DNA of 64,000 bases, taken from positions 124,001 to 188,000 of the forward strand of contig JAVTVJ010001149.1 of the NCBI GenBank assembly GCA_034509425.1, in the 5' to 3' direction. The notes below the pieces were generated by a model. That model was not told the DNA's origin and made no database searches. It was given only the letters and a program-made list of their open reading frames with translations. Origin of the DNA: Eopsaltria australis. Its lineage: Eukaryota; Chordata; Aves; Passeriformes; Petroicidae. Made by a program: the position numbers and the translations under genes. Below, piece by piece: positions 36,479 through 49,580 of the stretch (position 1 is the first letter of the stretch; the number at the start of each line of letters is the position of its first letter).

Positions 36479-38898
36479 TTGTTTTGGTTGTCCTTGTGGT
36501 CTCCAAAGAGCTCCTCCCACCCCGGGCACAGCCTCATGCCAGGGCTGTGGTTTGTTTCCCAGCAAGGTGGCCCCTCTCACAGGGGCCTGAAGCCCCCAGG
36601 GCTGGGGCTCTCCCACCCCAGGATGGTGTGAGGTCCCTCCCCAGCCTCTGCTGGTTCAGTGGGAGAAGTTCTCACTGCTGCTCTGTCTCACGCTCTGTCT
36701 CGGCTTTTAATTAAAAATGAAATATTTGGGCTAAGTGCTTAAATGAAGAGCACATTTTGATAGCTAACAATGCCGAGGAGAGCCCTGGAGACCCTGACAG
36801 GGCAATCAGAGCCTCTCCTCCTGCACTGGAGAGGAGTCTTGAGAGGGGAAGCACGTTCACTCCAGAGGGTTTTCTGGTACAAAAATGCAATTATAGGGTA
36901 TAAAAGGAAATGTTTATGAACAAGCAAAGCGGGAAAGAGTCAGGAGCCTCCTTCACCACAGGACAGGGAAGGCAGAAGGGAAGAGATGTCCCAGGCTTGA
37001 CATCTCCCACACTTCCCCATCCCTGGCAGCAGCTCCCATCCGTGGTTTCTTTTCCCTCCTCCCTCCACCTCCCCTGGCTGCTGTTCCAGGCTCATCCCTT
37101 GGCCTCGGCGAGCTCCCAGCTGCTCAGGGCTGGGGAATCTGGGCGGATCCTCTCCCACTTGGCAGTGAAGTTGCACAGCTAAGCACAAACAACAGGAGAG
37201 CACCTCCATGGTCCAAGCGAGCGGCTCTCGTGTGCTGGGGCCTCCAGCACAGCTTGGCTTCCCCCCTCCCTCCCTCCCTGTGAGCATCCCTGGCTTACAG
37301 CAAAATCCTGGGGAGCTGTGGCTGCTTTCCATGGTCAATCCCAGCACCAAACCATCCTCTTCCAGGAGGGTGGGGCGAGCCATGAGCCCTTGGGTGGTGC
37401 GTGGGGGCTGAGAAGGCTCAGCCGCGCTCCCAGCGCTCCCATCCGAAATCCAACAGATGGACAGCAACCCTGCGAGCCTGGAGGAGCTGCTGGAGAAGGG
37501 TGACCTGCACGTGGGCAGGGCTGCCTGCACGTCCCTGCGGAGCTGGGATGACACGGAGCCCAGATGACACAGGGCTGTTTGTCTTGGACACGCTGGCAGT
37601 GACCGGAAAACGGCGCCGGCCTCTTGAGCAACACCGGGGGATTTTGGCCAGCCGGGCAGGGGCTCAGCCTGGGCTCAGTTTATGGGATCTGATTTCCAAG
37701 ACAGGGAAAACAAAACAATCCCTCTCCAATGGAATCACTGGCTGGAGCCACCCCTGCCATGGGAACAGCCCGCTGGTGTCATGAAAGGTTAAATTGCAGC
37801 AAATCACATTGCAAACGACGCCGGGCTGCGCGCACGCGTTAGTTAATGAGTGTTTAGCTTGTGGAATTACTTTTATTGGTAGTTAACTGTGTAGTGGTCT
37901 CCGTGGGACAGCTGCTGCACCATTTGAGAGGAATATTCCTCAGCCCTTGCTGAGTGAAATTGTTTTTGTAGACAAGTGGAGGCTTTGGGGCCATTAAGAA
38001 GATGAAACGCAGATTGTTTGCAGAGGGTTTTTATTTTATTTTAATGGCTTTGGAAGAGAGGAGCTTTTATTATTTGATTTGTCTATTGTTAGCAGGCAGT
38101 GCAGTGGAAACCAGGCAGAAGGGCTGGGAAGAGGCACAGATGTTCCCTTTGCTGTTGGCCCCAAACCCAGGGCAGAGGGTTTGAACCTCTCTCCGAAGCT
38201 GCTGGAACATTTTCCTACTCTTGAAACAGCTCCTCTGCCCACCAGTTTCTCAGTAAAACCACTGAGGGCTGGGGTGGGACTCCCTGTACAATAATTTAGA
38301 AGTGTGACAGTGGATGGGACAAGGGTTGTGCACAAACCAGAGAAAATGAAGGGCCTTGTGCTTCCTTCCGGTGATGGGAAAATCACAGCTGGATCCTGAA
38401 CTTCCAGCTCTCAGCCCAGCTCCAGTTCATCCACACCACAAAAGAGCCAATCTCCATTTTTGGGGCAGGGCAGGCGGTGCTGGACCTTGGGACACCTTTA
38501 CCCTCAAGAGCAAATCCTCTGAAGAAAAGAGCAGCATTAATTTCCAGTAGCTAATGAGTTGCCTCTGGAGCTAATTGAACATGGTGTCCCTCCATGGAGG
38601 AGGCTGCCTGACTCCTCTGTGTCTGCAGGAACAGTAATTTCAATTATTTAGAGGAAATTCTACAATCCTGGGTGCTGGTTGTTCTTACAATGGCTCATCT
38701 CATCCCAGGGAAGGCCACAGGCACTCCCAGGCTGGGAAACGAGGGTTTGAGTAGGAAGATAAAGTGGAACTGCCAGAGCAGGGAGGGATGGATGTTTGTG
38801 TATCCTGGGGCATGCTATGGGTGAGAGCAGGATTTGGGAAGGGCCTTGGATGGCACTGGAAGTGCCAAGGGGTCAGTTATGGGATGACAGAGAAACCA
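36479..38898. other. Intergenic DNA
   Basis: No gene or transposon is recognised. An AT-rich block at 37780-38080, following a short CG-rich patch (GGGCTGCGCGCACGCG), has the look of a conserved non-coding element. Confidence 0.55.
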
Positions 38899-39126
38899 CT
38901 TTTCCTTTTCCTTTTCCTTTTCCTTTTCCTTTTCCTTTTCCTTTTCCTTTTCCTTTTCCTTTTCCTTTTCCTTTTCCTCTTCCTTTTCCTTCTCCTTCTC
39001 CTTCTCCTTCTCCTCCTTCTCCTCTTCCTCTTCCCTTTCCCTTTCCCTTTCCCTTTCCCTTTCCCTTTCCCTTTCCCTTTCCCTTTCCCTTTCCCTTTCC
39101 CTTTCCCTTTCCTCCTCCTCTTCCTT
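38899..39126 (+). repeat. Polypyrimidine tract: (TTTTCC)n then (CCCTTT)n
   Basis: About 13 TTTTCC units (38899-38976), a mixed CTTCTC linker, then about 15 CCCTTT units (39024-39112) make a 228-nt strand-pure pyrimidine run. Two different hexamer phases adjoin. Confidence 0.95.
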
Positions 39127-42100
39127 CGCTGTTTTATTCCAGCACCTCTCTACATCTTGATTTTTGGGAAATTTCCTCATGTTTCAGAACTGCCAGGGGA
39201 AGAAAAGGAAAAGGAGTGAATGTGTCAATCCTAAATTTTTCAGTGTTCGTTACATCAAGGGGAGGGGGAAAAGCCCTTTCATCCTCAATCCAGAGTGGAA
39301 ATTGTTAATTAAAAAGCAGCAATAATAAATTGGGATGGTCAGAAGGACACTGCAGAGTGCTCAGGTGTGTGTGAGCACAAAGTCAGCCCATGGGGAGATC
39401 CTTCCTCCTCCCAGGCAGCTTTTGGGACACCACAGCCCCGCTCAGCTTTTCCAGAGGTTTTTTTTTCAGTGTGTGTGTGTTTGTTTTTCCCCTTCCTGCC
39501 CTTATTAATCTCTGCTGTCTCCAGGGTCACCTTAACCTCGCCTCTGTGCTGGGACAGGAACTGGTGACAATAATTCTTCTGGGGGGTGTCTGTGTGGACA
39601 CAGGATTGGGTAATAAAAGTCAAGATTTTGGAACGATTTGGATCATGTAGGGGTTTGTCCAATAGCTTTTTCTGCAATAAATGCAGCATAAATTAAAGAC
39701 AGAAAACAACAACAACAAAAAGAGGAGCTGGGAAGGACCTTGAGAGAGCAGCAGCTCATTCCTGAGGGTGCCAGGCTGGAACAGGCTGCAGGATTGGGGT
39801 GAGCACACCCAGACTGATCACCTGCCCCCTCCTCTGGCTTTCTGACCATCAAACTATTTGGGCCTTAACTGCTCACCATCTTTGTTTCCTGTTTTCTCAC
39901 TTCCTTGGGAAGCAGCAGCAATGCTGAGGGTTTTTACCAGTAGGACACAAACCAAGGAGAATCCATGAATCCCTTGCAGTAACAGAATTCCTGCTGAGCC
40001 TGGGAGTGTTCTGTGTTTCCAGCACAATCGTGTGTCCAGATCAAATTAAACTGGAATGATGGCACTGAGACCCTGGGAAGGTTCAAATATCTCTGTGTAA
40101 AACATTTTAAACACGAATTCCTGTGCCAGAGCAATGACCTTGGACTGCAGCTGCCCTCCAGTGCTGCTGGAGGGGTCAGTTCTGCTTGGTTCATCCCATT
40201 TCACACCAGAAAACTCCCTGTCCTGCTGGACAACCAGCAGTGAGATACTTTTTGAAGCAAGGAAACAGTCAGGATGGTTTTAATGAGGCTCAGAAGGAGG
40301 GGTCTCTTATCAGCAGAAAATTCAGCTGTTTTTCAGCTCTGTCCTTCTTTGACTTTCTTATTGACTGAGACCAGGGGGAACCCGGGCTGCAGGTTCTGCT
40401 GTTTCATCCCTGTTCTCCTCTCCTTGCACCTCCAGGAGTGGAAAACATCTCTGACCTTGCTCCTCTCCCTATTTTCCAGCCTCTGCAGTCCATGGAGAAG
40501 GACACAGGTAGATTCTCCCCCCAAGCCCAGTGTGCTGGATGGAGAAAGCCTTGGAGAGAAGCTGGTGCCAATTTTAGCACAAGTTCCTGCGGCAGAAATA
40601 GATCTTCCCAAGCTCACATTTAAATCTTAGTAAATTATATCTCAGGTTAAAGTATTTATTCAAGTGCTATGGGGGGAATTTCAGGCTGGCTGTGCTCCTC
40701 ATCACAGGAGATGGGCTGGAAATTACAGTCATTTGGAAAGAACATGGATTTGAATCCCAGGGCCCACGGTGAAAGTCAGTGCACAGTGAATTATTCCACT
40801 CAGTTCCTGTTCACACATGGATTCAAAGCCATTTCCAGAGAATGCCATTTCTGCAGTGAGCTACAGGGCTCTCGGGGGGGTTTTGTGCTTGTCCTTGTGT
40901 TTTTCATTCCCCTGCCCTTGCTGCTCATCCAGAGGCAAATGCCAACAAGGTGGATTTGTTCATCTGCTGTGTGCAATAACCACAGAGAGGGAGTTTTTCA
41001 TCCTGCCCTTGGAACCGGGCTCCTGTGGTGGTGGGAAGCAAAAAGCTGAGGAGCCTTTGTCATCTGAGTCCTGCCTGGTGGAAGTGTTGATGTGTGGGGA
41101 TGTCTGATATTTATATCAAAATCTGCCAGGGAATCTTTAATTGGCAGTGAGAGAAGGCCCAGCTGTTCCTGCAGGCTGCTGGGATTGTGTCTTTGCTGCT
41201 CCAGATGTTCCCCTGGGTCACCCTCAGCCATCTCTGAGGGCCACAGAGTGATGGGACAGGGACAATTTGGGCCCAGAGGGGTGAGGGACCTGCCCTTGGT
41301 GTGGGTGCTGGGCTCACAACGAGGTCACCTCCCCTCGCTCTCTCCTGTGCTCCAAATCTGCTCCAGAGAAAGTGGGATCCTGTCTCTGACACGGAAAATG
41401 TCTCTTTTTGGGGGTTCAGAGGTTGCTCTGCACCTCCCTCGTGGGATTTGCAGCTGCCTCAGCTCAGGGGAGGCACCAGCTGCCTCAAGCACTTCCAGAG
41501 TCAAAAATAAATCCCAGAGGGAAGCAGCTGATGAGCAAGAATCTGTTGGGTAGCTGGAAATGATCACCTTCTCCATCAGATCTGGGGGCACCAGAGGGGT
41601 TTGTTCTCCTCCTCCACCCCAGCACTGCTCTCTGTGGGTTGGGTGGGGCCTCTTGCAGTTCCCAAATCCCCATTTTCAGTGTTTTTCACTGCACAAAACA
41701 TGAACATTCAGCCCATGCGCCCCAAATGAGCTCAGAACACCGAGTTTTCCCCTTGGCCACGGTGTGGGTGCCCTGCTGGCTCCAACTCCCACACTCAGAG
41801 CTCCTAAAAACATCTGCGAACCAAATGGCTCCAAGAGCAGGAGGAGAAAAGCCTCGATTTTAGTTGTGGTTAAAGTTTTTTTTTCTCAAATTCTAAAACA
41901 CCCACCTTTCTTCCCAGCCCAGCTGATGGGTGCAGAAGTTTTGGGGGGTGCAGAAGACAGTGCCTGCACCCCATCCCTCTTTTTGTTGTGTGGGGCATCC
42001 ACAGGAAAAATGTGAAGGGTCTGTTGTGAGGAAAAGGTGGAAAATGAATATTTACACAGCTCTCAAGCGCTGCCCATCTTCCCCATCAAGCTGTGAGCAG

Positions 42101-42611
42101 TGATTGCAGCTATTGCTGAATTCCCAGCTCATTCATGACATGCAGATCCCAGGGCAATAATTACAGCTGAGGTCGCTGTCATTTCGCTGGATCCCTGAGG
42201 ATCCACGTCTCCTGAGGGCTGGAGTTTTTTGCTCATGTGGCAACGTTTGGCTTCAGCTGGAGACACAGTTAAGTAGGGGAAGCTCAGCTGCAAAATGTCC
42301 TTGAAAATAAAGTGACAACTGAGCTCTTTCTGTGTCTGGCTTGTCGCATTATGTTCTGGATGTTCCTGTGGGAGCTGGCACAGGCTCCGAGGGGCATTAA
42401 CAATGCAAAAATAGCTCTGGGCTTGGCCACAGCCCTGCTGTTGTTGTTTAGGAGCCTGCTGGAATGTGGTGATGGTGGAGAGGAAGGGCTGGACATGGCC
42501 AGAGTGGGAGGCTGGGAATTCATTCCTTTGTGCTCATTGTGGGATCTCACATCAGCAGCTTCTCGTGTTATTAATGACAGAGGAGTCACAGTGCAGAAAG
42601 GGACATTAGAA
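39127..42611. other. Intergenic DNA, nothing recognised
   Basis: Mixed-composition sequence with short homopolymers and a brief TG run near 39470. I see no exon with splice context and family similarity, no RNA gene and no clear transposon. Confidence 0.55.
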
Positions 42612-42789
42612 GGAGAGGACAAGAGGAAATGGCCTCGAGCTGCACCAGGGGAGGCTCAGGTTGGACATCAGGAGGAATTCTGGAATTTCTCCCTGGAGAA
42701 GGTGGTCAGGAATTGGAAGGGGCTGCCCAGGGAGGTGGTGGAGCCTAAGCTCTGGAGGTGCCCAAGGCACATGGATGTGACACTCAGTG
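42612..42789 (+). mobile_element. CR1 LINE fragment, 3' end replaced by CCCTT array
   Basis: AGGCTCAGGTTGGACATCAGG, then GGGGCTGCCCAGGGAGGTGG and GGATGTGACACTCAGTGCC, match CR1. The element stops abruptly at the start of the CCCTT repeat, so its terminal 3' segment is missing. Confidence 0.87.
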
Positions 42790-43170
42790 CCCTTCCCTTC
42801 CCTTCCCTTCCCTTCCCTTCCCTTCCCTTCCCTTCCCTTTCCCTTCCCTTCCCTTCCCTTCCCTTCCCTTCCCTTCCCTTCCCTTCCCTTCCCTTCCCTT
42901 CCCTTCCCTTCCCTTCCCTTCTTCCCTTCCCTCCCCCTTCCTTCCTTCCCTTTCCACTTCCCTTCCCTTCCCTTCCCTCCTTCCCTTCCCTCCCTTCCCT
43001 TCCCTTCCCTTCCCTTTCCCTTCCCTTCCTTCCTTCCCTTCCTGTCCCTTCCCTTCCCTTCCCTTCCCTTCCCTCCCCCCTCCTTTCCCTTCCCTTCCCT
43101 TCCCTTCCCTCCCCTCCCTCCCTCCCTCCTCCCCTCCCCTTCCCTCCCTCCCCTCCCCTTCCCCTCCCCT
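42790..43170 (+). repeat. (CCCTT)n pentanucleotide array
   Basis: About 380 nt of pyrimidine, near-perfect CCCTT for the first 130 nt and then degenerate (CCCTC, CTTCC). Stop-free in several frames, giving Pro/Phe/Ser- or Arg/Glu/Gly-rich artefact ORFs. Confidence 0.95.
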
Positions 43171-44787
43171 CGATCCCTACATGAATTTATTAAATATTTA
43201 CACACACTTTCAGAGTCAGATATCGCTCACAAACTCAATTTTATCCGAAGTCATTCAATCCATGCTTTCAAGCCCATTTTTAACGTGCCCCAGTGGGGAC
43301 ATTAAAGCACATTTTGTGGAGTTGATGGAGTTGCAGCTCTGTGCCTCTGGCAATAGAAGGGGGACGCAGGCCAGGAGCTGGGGACACAAACAGGCAGATT
43401 TTAAACACAGAAAGGGTCAAAGTTAAATGTTTAAGAAGAAAAGCAGCAGCTTCTTGAAAGGAACACAGCGAGTTCTACTCCAAATATAATTTTTTAAAAA
43501 ACTTTGTCTTTCACATAAGCTGTGATCCAGAATGATGGCTTCCCAGCCTCCAAGATCTTCCAAACAAGCAACATTAATCTCTGGGGGAAAAAAAAATCCC
43601 ATCCCCTCCTCTCACAGGTGCCCTCTGCAAATTGAATTCACAGCCCTGAAAACCCGGAGCTGACGCCGAGCATTTTAATCTTAGCAGAGGTAAACAGTGA
43701 GCAGCAATTTACATAAAAATCGATGTGTAAAATTATTTCAGTGTTAAAATTGTGACTCTCTGGGTGTGTGGGGTGACTTTGAGGCCACCCAGCGCTTTTT
43801 AAGTGGATGCTGCTGCCAAGAGAGGTGCCCGTCGTGGTTCTTTGCAGAGGTTTGTAGGAAATTACTTGGGGAGAAAAAGCCCAAAAGAAAATGGAATGGA
43901 AAGAAGGAGCAGATTCTCCAAGGAGAGTTCTGGAATTCTTCCTGGCAGCATGGTTTGAGGAGGGCGGGAGGTTTGGGAGCTCCCTGTGGCTGCTGGAGCT
44001 CCCAGGGCTCACGGTGCCAGTGAGTGACATTTGCTGGCACTGAGAGTCCCCAGTGTTTGCTCACTGATTTTCTTCATGCTCTTCTCCCTCAGCTCATTTT
44101 TCCAGAGTTGTCTGAGAAGTCTCTGGGAAGGAAAATGGGAGTAAAAGTTGTTTGTGAGGGCAGGGAGTGAATTAAAGGGCAGGCTTTGTGGGAAAGGGCC
44201 CTGGCAGAGGGAATGGCTGGGGCTCAGCTGGGCCTGGCCTGGGCAGTGTCACTCACTGCACAGCTCTGAATTACCAAACCTCCCACCCTCTCCAGTCAGT
44301 GGATGAAATACTTTAGCTTGTGGTGAAAAGAAGCTCAGGGAAGATGCTTTAATGACTGCTGCTGATCTGAAAAGCAAATATTCCCTGAATTGCTGCCCAC
44401 ACCAAGGAAAACATCCCTGAGCTGTGCTGGCATTTACTGCATGAGGATGAACTGAAGTTTATCCAGGCACAGAGTCTGCATTTTCAGACCTTTGGAGATT
44501 ACTTTTATCTTCTTTCCACTATTAAATATAGCTCAGCTCTGCTGTGCTTTCTCACGAATAAAATTTGCTGGCGATTACTTCCAGGAACCATCCATGGAGT
44601 TTTTTGAGGAGCTGCTCAGCCGTGTGTTTGTGCTAGATGGGATCAGTGCTGTGTAATCCACAGCGTTCCCTCTGTGCTGTGATTCTTTTTTGGCTGGTTT
44701 ATGTGGGAAGAAACCTTCCCTGCTTCACCACTTTGCCCATCTTTTAAATCTGAATATGCTGTGGATCCTTTGGAAAGGAGAAAGTGG
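43171..44787. other. Intergenic DNA, nothing recognised
   Basis: Unique-looking sequence without recognised exon, RNA gene or transposon. Confidence 0.5.
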
Positions 44788-45097
44788 AGACTCCAGGGAC
44801 TCTCCATCAGGAATTGTAGGGATAGGACAGGGGGCAATGGGCTCAAACTGAAAAACACCAGGTTTGGATGGGATATTGGGAATAAATTCTCCCTGTGAGG
44901 GTGGTGAGGGGCTGGGATTGAATTCCCAGAGAAGCTGTGGCTGCCCCTGGATCCCTGGCAGTGCCCAAGGCCAGGTTGGACAGGGCTTGGAGCAGTCTGG
45001 GACAGTGGAAGCTGTCCCTGCCCATGGCAGAGGTTGGAAGGAGATGATCTTTAAGGTCCCTTCCAACCCAAACCATTCCATTACTCTTTGATTCTCT
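44788..45097 (+). mobile_element. CR1 LINE 3' end (best-preserved copy)
   Basis: The copy runs from AGGGACTCTCCATCAGGAAT through GGATAGGACAGGGGGCAATG and GCCCAGG-type blocks to the diagnostic GATGATCTTTAAGGTCCC, AACCCAAACCATTCCATT and a final TTTGATTCT. It is 5'-truncated, as is usual for CR1. Confidence 0.95.
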
Positions 45098-48000
45098 TAT
45101 CTGGAGCTGGGGAGCTTTTCCCATGGCAGGGACCATGGAGGGGACAAGGTCAGAGATGGGAGAAGGTCTCACCTGGTGATTTCTCAGGCTGGAGGTGCTG
45201 CTGGCTGCTGTGAAGTGTGGATTTGTGTCTGGGGGTGCTGCTGAGGTTGAAGGATCAGCACAGAAGGGGCAGGGGAAGGGGAGCAGCTCCTCATCCCTGC
45301 TGGGGGAAGGATGCTCAGCTCATCTCCTCCCGAGGAAAACCACCAGGGGAGGAGGAATCACACACACCCAGTGCCAAACAGCATATGATGAGTCAAGGGG
45401 AAAAAAATCACACCTCTTTATTACCCAGATTTATCTCCCTGTGCCTGACAGGCCCCACCAGATGCTCCTGTTCTCAGTTGCTTTATTGGATTCTGGGACA
45501 TCCTCATAATTGCTGTAAGTGGGAGATGATTCCCCAGCATCTGGCGTGTGCTCATCCTGATCCTGGGCACTTCTCAATCCACTTAGGGAGGGCACAGCCG
45601 TGCTCCCTGTGCTGCCAGAGGCAGCCTGGAATTCCTAAAGCATCCTTTCATCCTCTTTTTCTTCCTTGGAGTTGCTGCTGAATGACTGAGGCCTCTCCAC
45701 TGGATCTCCTGCAGGCTGGACAGTGGAAGGTGAGGAGGCATCGCCCAGATTTCATCCCTGGTCCCAAGGATGGGCAGGAAGAGCCTGTCCCAGTTCCCCA
45801 GCCTTGCTCCCAGGCTGCATTTCAGGAGCTGCTGGAGTGCTATCCCAGCACAAGCTGTCCCACAACTCATGGAATTGCATTTAACAGTTAAAGCCTGAAA
45901 GAAATCTTTGAATTTATTAAAATCACTTCAAATGTTTGGTTTAGGTCCAGAAGGTCTCCTGCTCCCTTTGGGGCTGGTGGCAGATGTTGAGGGGCAGCTC
46001 TTGGGCCCTGCCAGGAGGGTTTCCCAGGTGGGTGGCTTTTCCCTGCTCAGCTCAGAGTGAGGAAAAGAGAGGAATAAAACCAGATAAATAAAGAGAGGAA
46101 TAAACCAGATAATATCTGCTAAAAGCAGATATTTCAAGCATTGCTCCAAAGCTGCAGTTTTCATTCCGGGCAGGAATGAAAATATAGGATTCAGGCAGTT
46201 GGAAAAAATTTTTCTCCCCTACTTCCTTCCTCCAAGCAGCCTGGCAGGGTTTGGTCCAACGAGAGTTGATGCTGGCACGTGGTCAGCAGTGCTGGCAGCT
46301 CCCGTTTTCCAGGCACAGCTCTGGAGCTGGAGCTGTTGGAGGGACACAGTGGTGCAAAAGGATGTGTCTGAAGGAGAGAATGAAACACTTCCAGCTCCAG
46401 GAATGCTGCTGGGTGTTGAATAGCAGGGAAAAGGGATTCTCCAGGCTCCAGCACTGTCTAGACTTGGTAATGCAGTGGTGCAAAACCGCCCTGCTTGAAC
46501 TCCTGCCACGGCCTCTCAGCATCCTATAAATGGAAGGGGAGAATTTCCAGTGCCAAAGCCTCAGCCCTGTTAATGAGCCCCCAGTTCCTGGCAGATCTGG
46601 CAGCTCAGCCCTCTGAACCTGTGAACTTGCAGCAGGTGGGGGAAAAGCTCATTTCCTGACCCCATATCCCTCTGCAAGCACAAGGCCCCTCCCGGCTTCC
46701 CGTGGCCTCTCCCTCCAGGCTGGTGGGGACTCCTGGGTGTGAGGATGGATGTTCCCATGGGGAACGCTCAGAGCACCCCCCATAGAGGGTGTTTGGGTCA
46801 GCACATTGCTCTTGAGTCAATCACTGTTGAGTCATCTCAGAAAGGTGACACTCCCCGCCCAAAGCCCGCTGGATGTGGCACTGACAGCACCAAAATCAGT
46901 TTTCAGCCACTAAAATCAGTTTTTTGGGTGTTTCTGTCGTCTCTGGCTCTGTGAGTCTGCTGGCAGAGCTCGGCTCTGCAGAGTTGGTTTGGGTCACCAA
47001 GCTGGTTTGGGTTTAGGATGAATTTCCTCCTCCACCCTCCCTTCTCCCCATTCTGGGATTGAATTTCTGGCAGCTGAGCACACTCTTGTCCCTCTATTCC
47101 CCACTGAAGGCTGCAGCAGGGCTTGGTCACCTCTATTTTCCTAAACCCAGTCTAAACAAGGAGCATCTGCCAGGAGGCAGAGGTTTTCCTAAGCCTGTGC
47201 CTGGAATAACCCCTCCTTTGCAGCCTTGCTCTGCTCCCAGGCTCACTCCCAGGCCAGGAGCAGTGGCAAGCACAATTCCAGCCCCTGGATATTTCCTCCT
47301 GTGCACCCAGGCTCAGGCTGGTGGGAAAGCAGAGCTGGCCAGGCTCAAACCCTCCTCATTTCCCTCCTCCTGGAGCTGTGCTCTGACCTTTCCCATGGCA
47401 CGAGGGGTGCAGAAATGTGCTCCCTGCTTTTGCCAGCACAGCAACAATGGAGTGGCTGAGGCAGGGAATGACCCAGCACCTCCCAAGTGCCAATTCCTCC
47501 CTGCCCTGGCTTGCAGACACCTGCACACCTGGCACAGCACTGAACTCACCTCAGCAGCTCTCCTCCTGCCAGCCCAGAGCAGCACCACTGCTCCTATAGC
47601 AGCAAATTTGGGTCTCATGTGTGTTTTGAAAGAGTCTGAGGTTTCTGGAGCGTGCTGTGGTTCCTGTGCTGGCAGTTCTGGGTGAGGTCCCAAGCAGGGC
47701 AGGTCAGGTCCCTGTTTCTCTGCCCACAGCAGTGGAGGCAGCTCGGATCTGTTGTCATTTTGGTGCAGGTTCCTGCCCTCCATCCCAAGGCAGAGCCCAC
47801 CTGTGCAGAGCTCTTGGCTGTGAGGGAGCAGGCAGGGCTGGGATCACTGAAAAGCTGCCTGGATCCCACTGCGGGCTTCATTCCCCATGGGAATTGGAGC
47901 TTGGGGTTAACAAGATTTCCAGATCTGCTGAAGCTTCTGGTTCAAGGTATTTTTGCCTCTTGGACTGACCCATCATGTGTGAGTTTGCAGCAGGGGCTGG

Positions 48001-49400
48001 CTGTCAGCGACCATGAAGAAATCTTGTTCCCCATAGGAATTCCCATAGGAATGTTCTCCAGTCCATTTGGCTTGAGCTCTGTCACCCCAGGAATGGCAGA
48101 GGAGCTGCCCAGGATGCTCAGTGAGGACCTTGCACCCCGGAGGAGCAGCCACTTCTCAATTCACATGCAGGGAAACGGGCACAAAGACCTTAAACTCCAC
48201 AACAAATGCTGAGGAAACCTGGAAAGCCCTGCTCCCATTTCCTGCTCCAAATCCCCCACAACAGACCCTGACACCCAGGGCTGGGAGCCAAAGCCTCTCG
48301 AGTCAATGGAAAGATTGCCCTTGACTTTAATGGTCTTTGCATGAGTGCCTAATTCCTTCCTGTTCACAGCCCCTCTTGGAGCTGGTTATGGAAACAACTG
48401 CAGCTCTCAAGTGCTGCAGTGAACTGTAAACCCTTCAAAGCAGCTCCAGGCACATTTCCCTGTCCTGCCAGCCACTTGGAATGGGATTTGTTTGACAAAG
48501 AGCCTGATGTGTGCTCTCCAGGCCAGCGCCGTGGCTGCAGCAGTGTGAATGAGTGTTTTAGCAAATGGATTCCTGCAGCCAGGGCTTGTGGTCAGCCAGG
48601 GCTTGTGGTCAGCCAGGGCTTGTGGTCAGCCTGCTGGGGCTGGAGACAAGCTCTTCCCAGCAGGATTGGAGCCCTGGCAGTGCTGGGAGAAGCTGAACCT
48701 CTCAGAGCTGTGCTCCTGGCTGCTCCAGCTCCCAGGGACTGTTTTCCCTGCAAGGACCATGCCCAAATTTGTCAGCTCGTTGTGAAATGTGTTTTGCCCC
48801 AGTCTGGGCCATCCTAGGCCACCTTGGTGCCTCACTCCACAAAATTCTGGCAAAACACTTAGGAAATGCTTAATTTAAAGGATATTGATGTGTTTCACTG
48901 GGGGTTAAACGCATTTGGCTGGGCAGGGATCTTGGTGGATCTGGCTGTGGGATGCCAGCAAGAGGCACACGGAATTTTCTCCCAACTTAATCCCAATCTG
49001 GGATTATCAACTGGCACCTCAAAGCACGAGATCTGCCTGCTCCAGCCTCATCATGCAAGGAGCAACAGCAGCACACAGATTTTGGAGCCTTTATCCAGCC
49101 CAGAGCCATCAAATCAGGCTGTGGGAGGGACAGTGACATTCCCAGGGTGCTGTCTGAGGGTTTGAGGGTGTTTGCCGCTGTGGCAGGCTGCTCAGCTGGC
49201 TCTGGGGAGAGGAGGCTGATGGCGCCTGCTCTTTCTTTTTATTCTGCCCTAAAAGCTTTCCAGATGGAGGCTTTAGGCTGGTTTTACTGCACTGTTCAAA
49301 CATCAGATGGGTTTTGCTGGGGTTTTTTTCTCCCAAAGGCAATGGGGTGTCTGCACACCCCCCTTGCCCATCTCTCTCATCCTGTGCAACCTGAGCCTGA
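45098..49400. other. Intergenic DNA with small repeats only
   Basis: Contains a perfect 10-bp hairpin at 46111-46133 and a 17-bp triplicate at 48577-48630. No gene is recognised. Confidence 0.55.
48577..48630 (+). repeat. 17-bp tandem triplicate
   Basis: Three copies of AGCCAGGGCTTGTGGTC in a row. Confidence 0.9.
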
Positions 49401-49580
49401 ATGTAATCCCAAAATGTGATCCCAAAATGTGATCCCGAGATGTGATCCCAAGATATGATCCCAAAACGTGATCCCAAGATGTGACTCCAAAATGTGATCC
49501 CAAGATGTGATCCCAAGGTGTGATCCCAAAATGTGATCCCAAAATGTGATCCCAAAATGTGCTCCCAAGGTGTGATCCCT
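49401..49580 (+). repeat. 13-bp minisatellite, about 14 copies
   Basis: Units of ATGTGATCCCAAA vary by single bases (ATGTGATCCCAAG, ACGTGATCCCAAG). Each carries GATC. The minus strand is open and gives a WDHILGSHFGIT-type artefact. Confidence 0.93.

Noticed and set aside
36022..36616. His-rich, Asp/Gly-rich and Met/Val-rich frames
   Set aside because: Triplet-array artefacts; all frames are equally open and no flanking exon joins them.
42312..43426. Pro/Phe/Ser- and Arg/Glu/Gly-rich frames over 290 codons
   Set aside because: Translation of the CCCTT array and adjacent CR1 remnant, not a gene.
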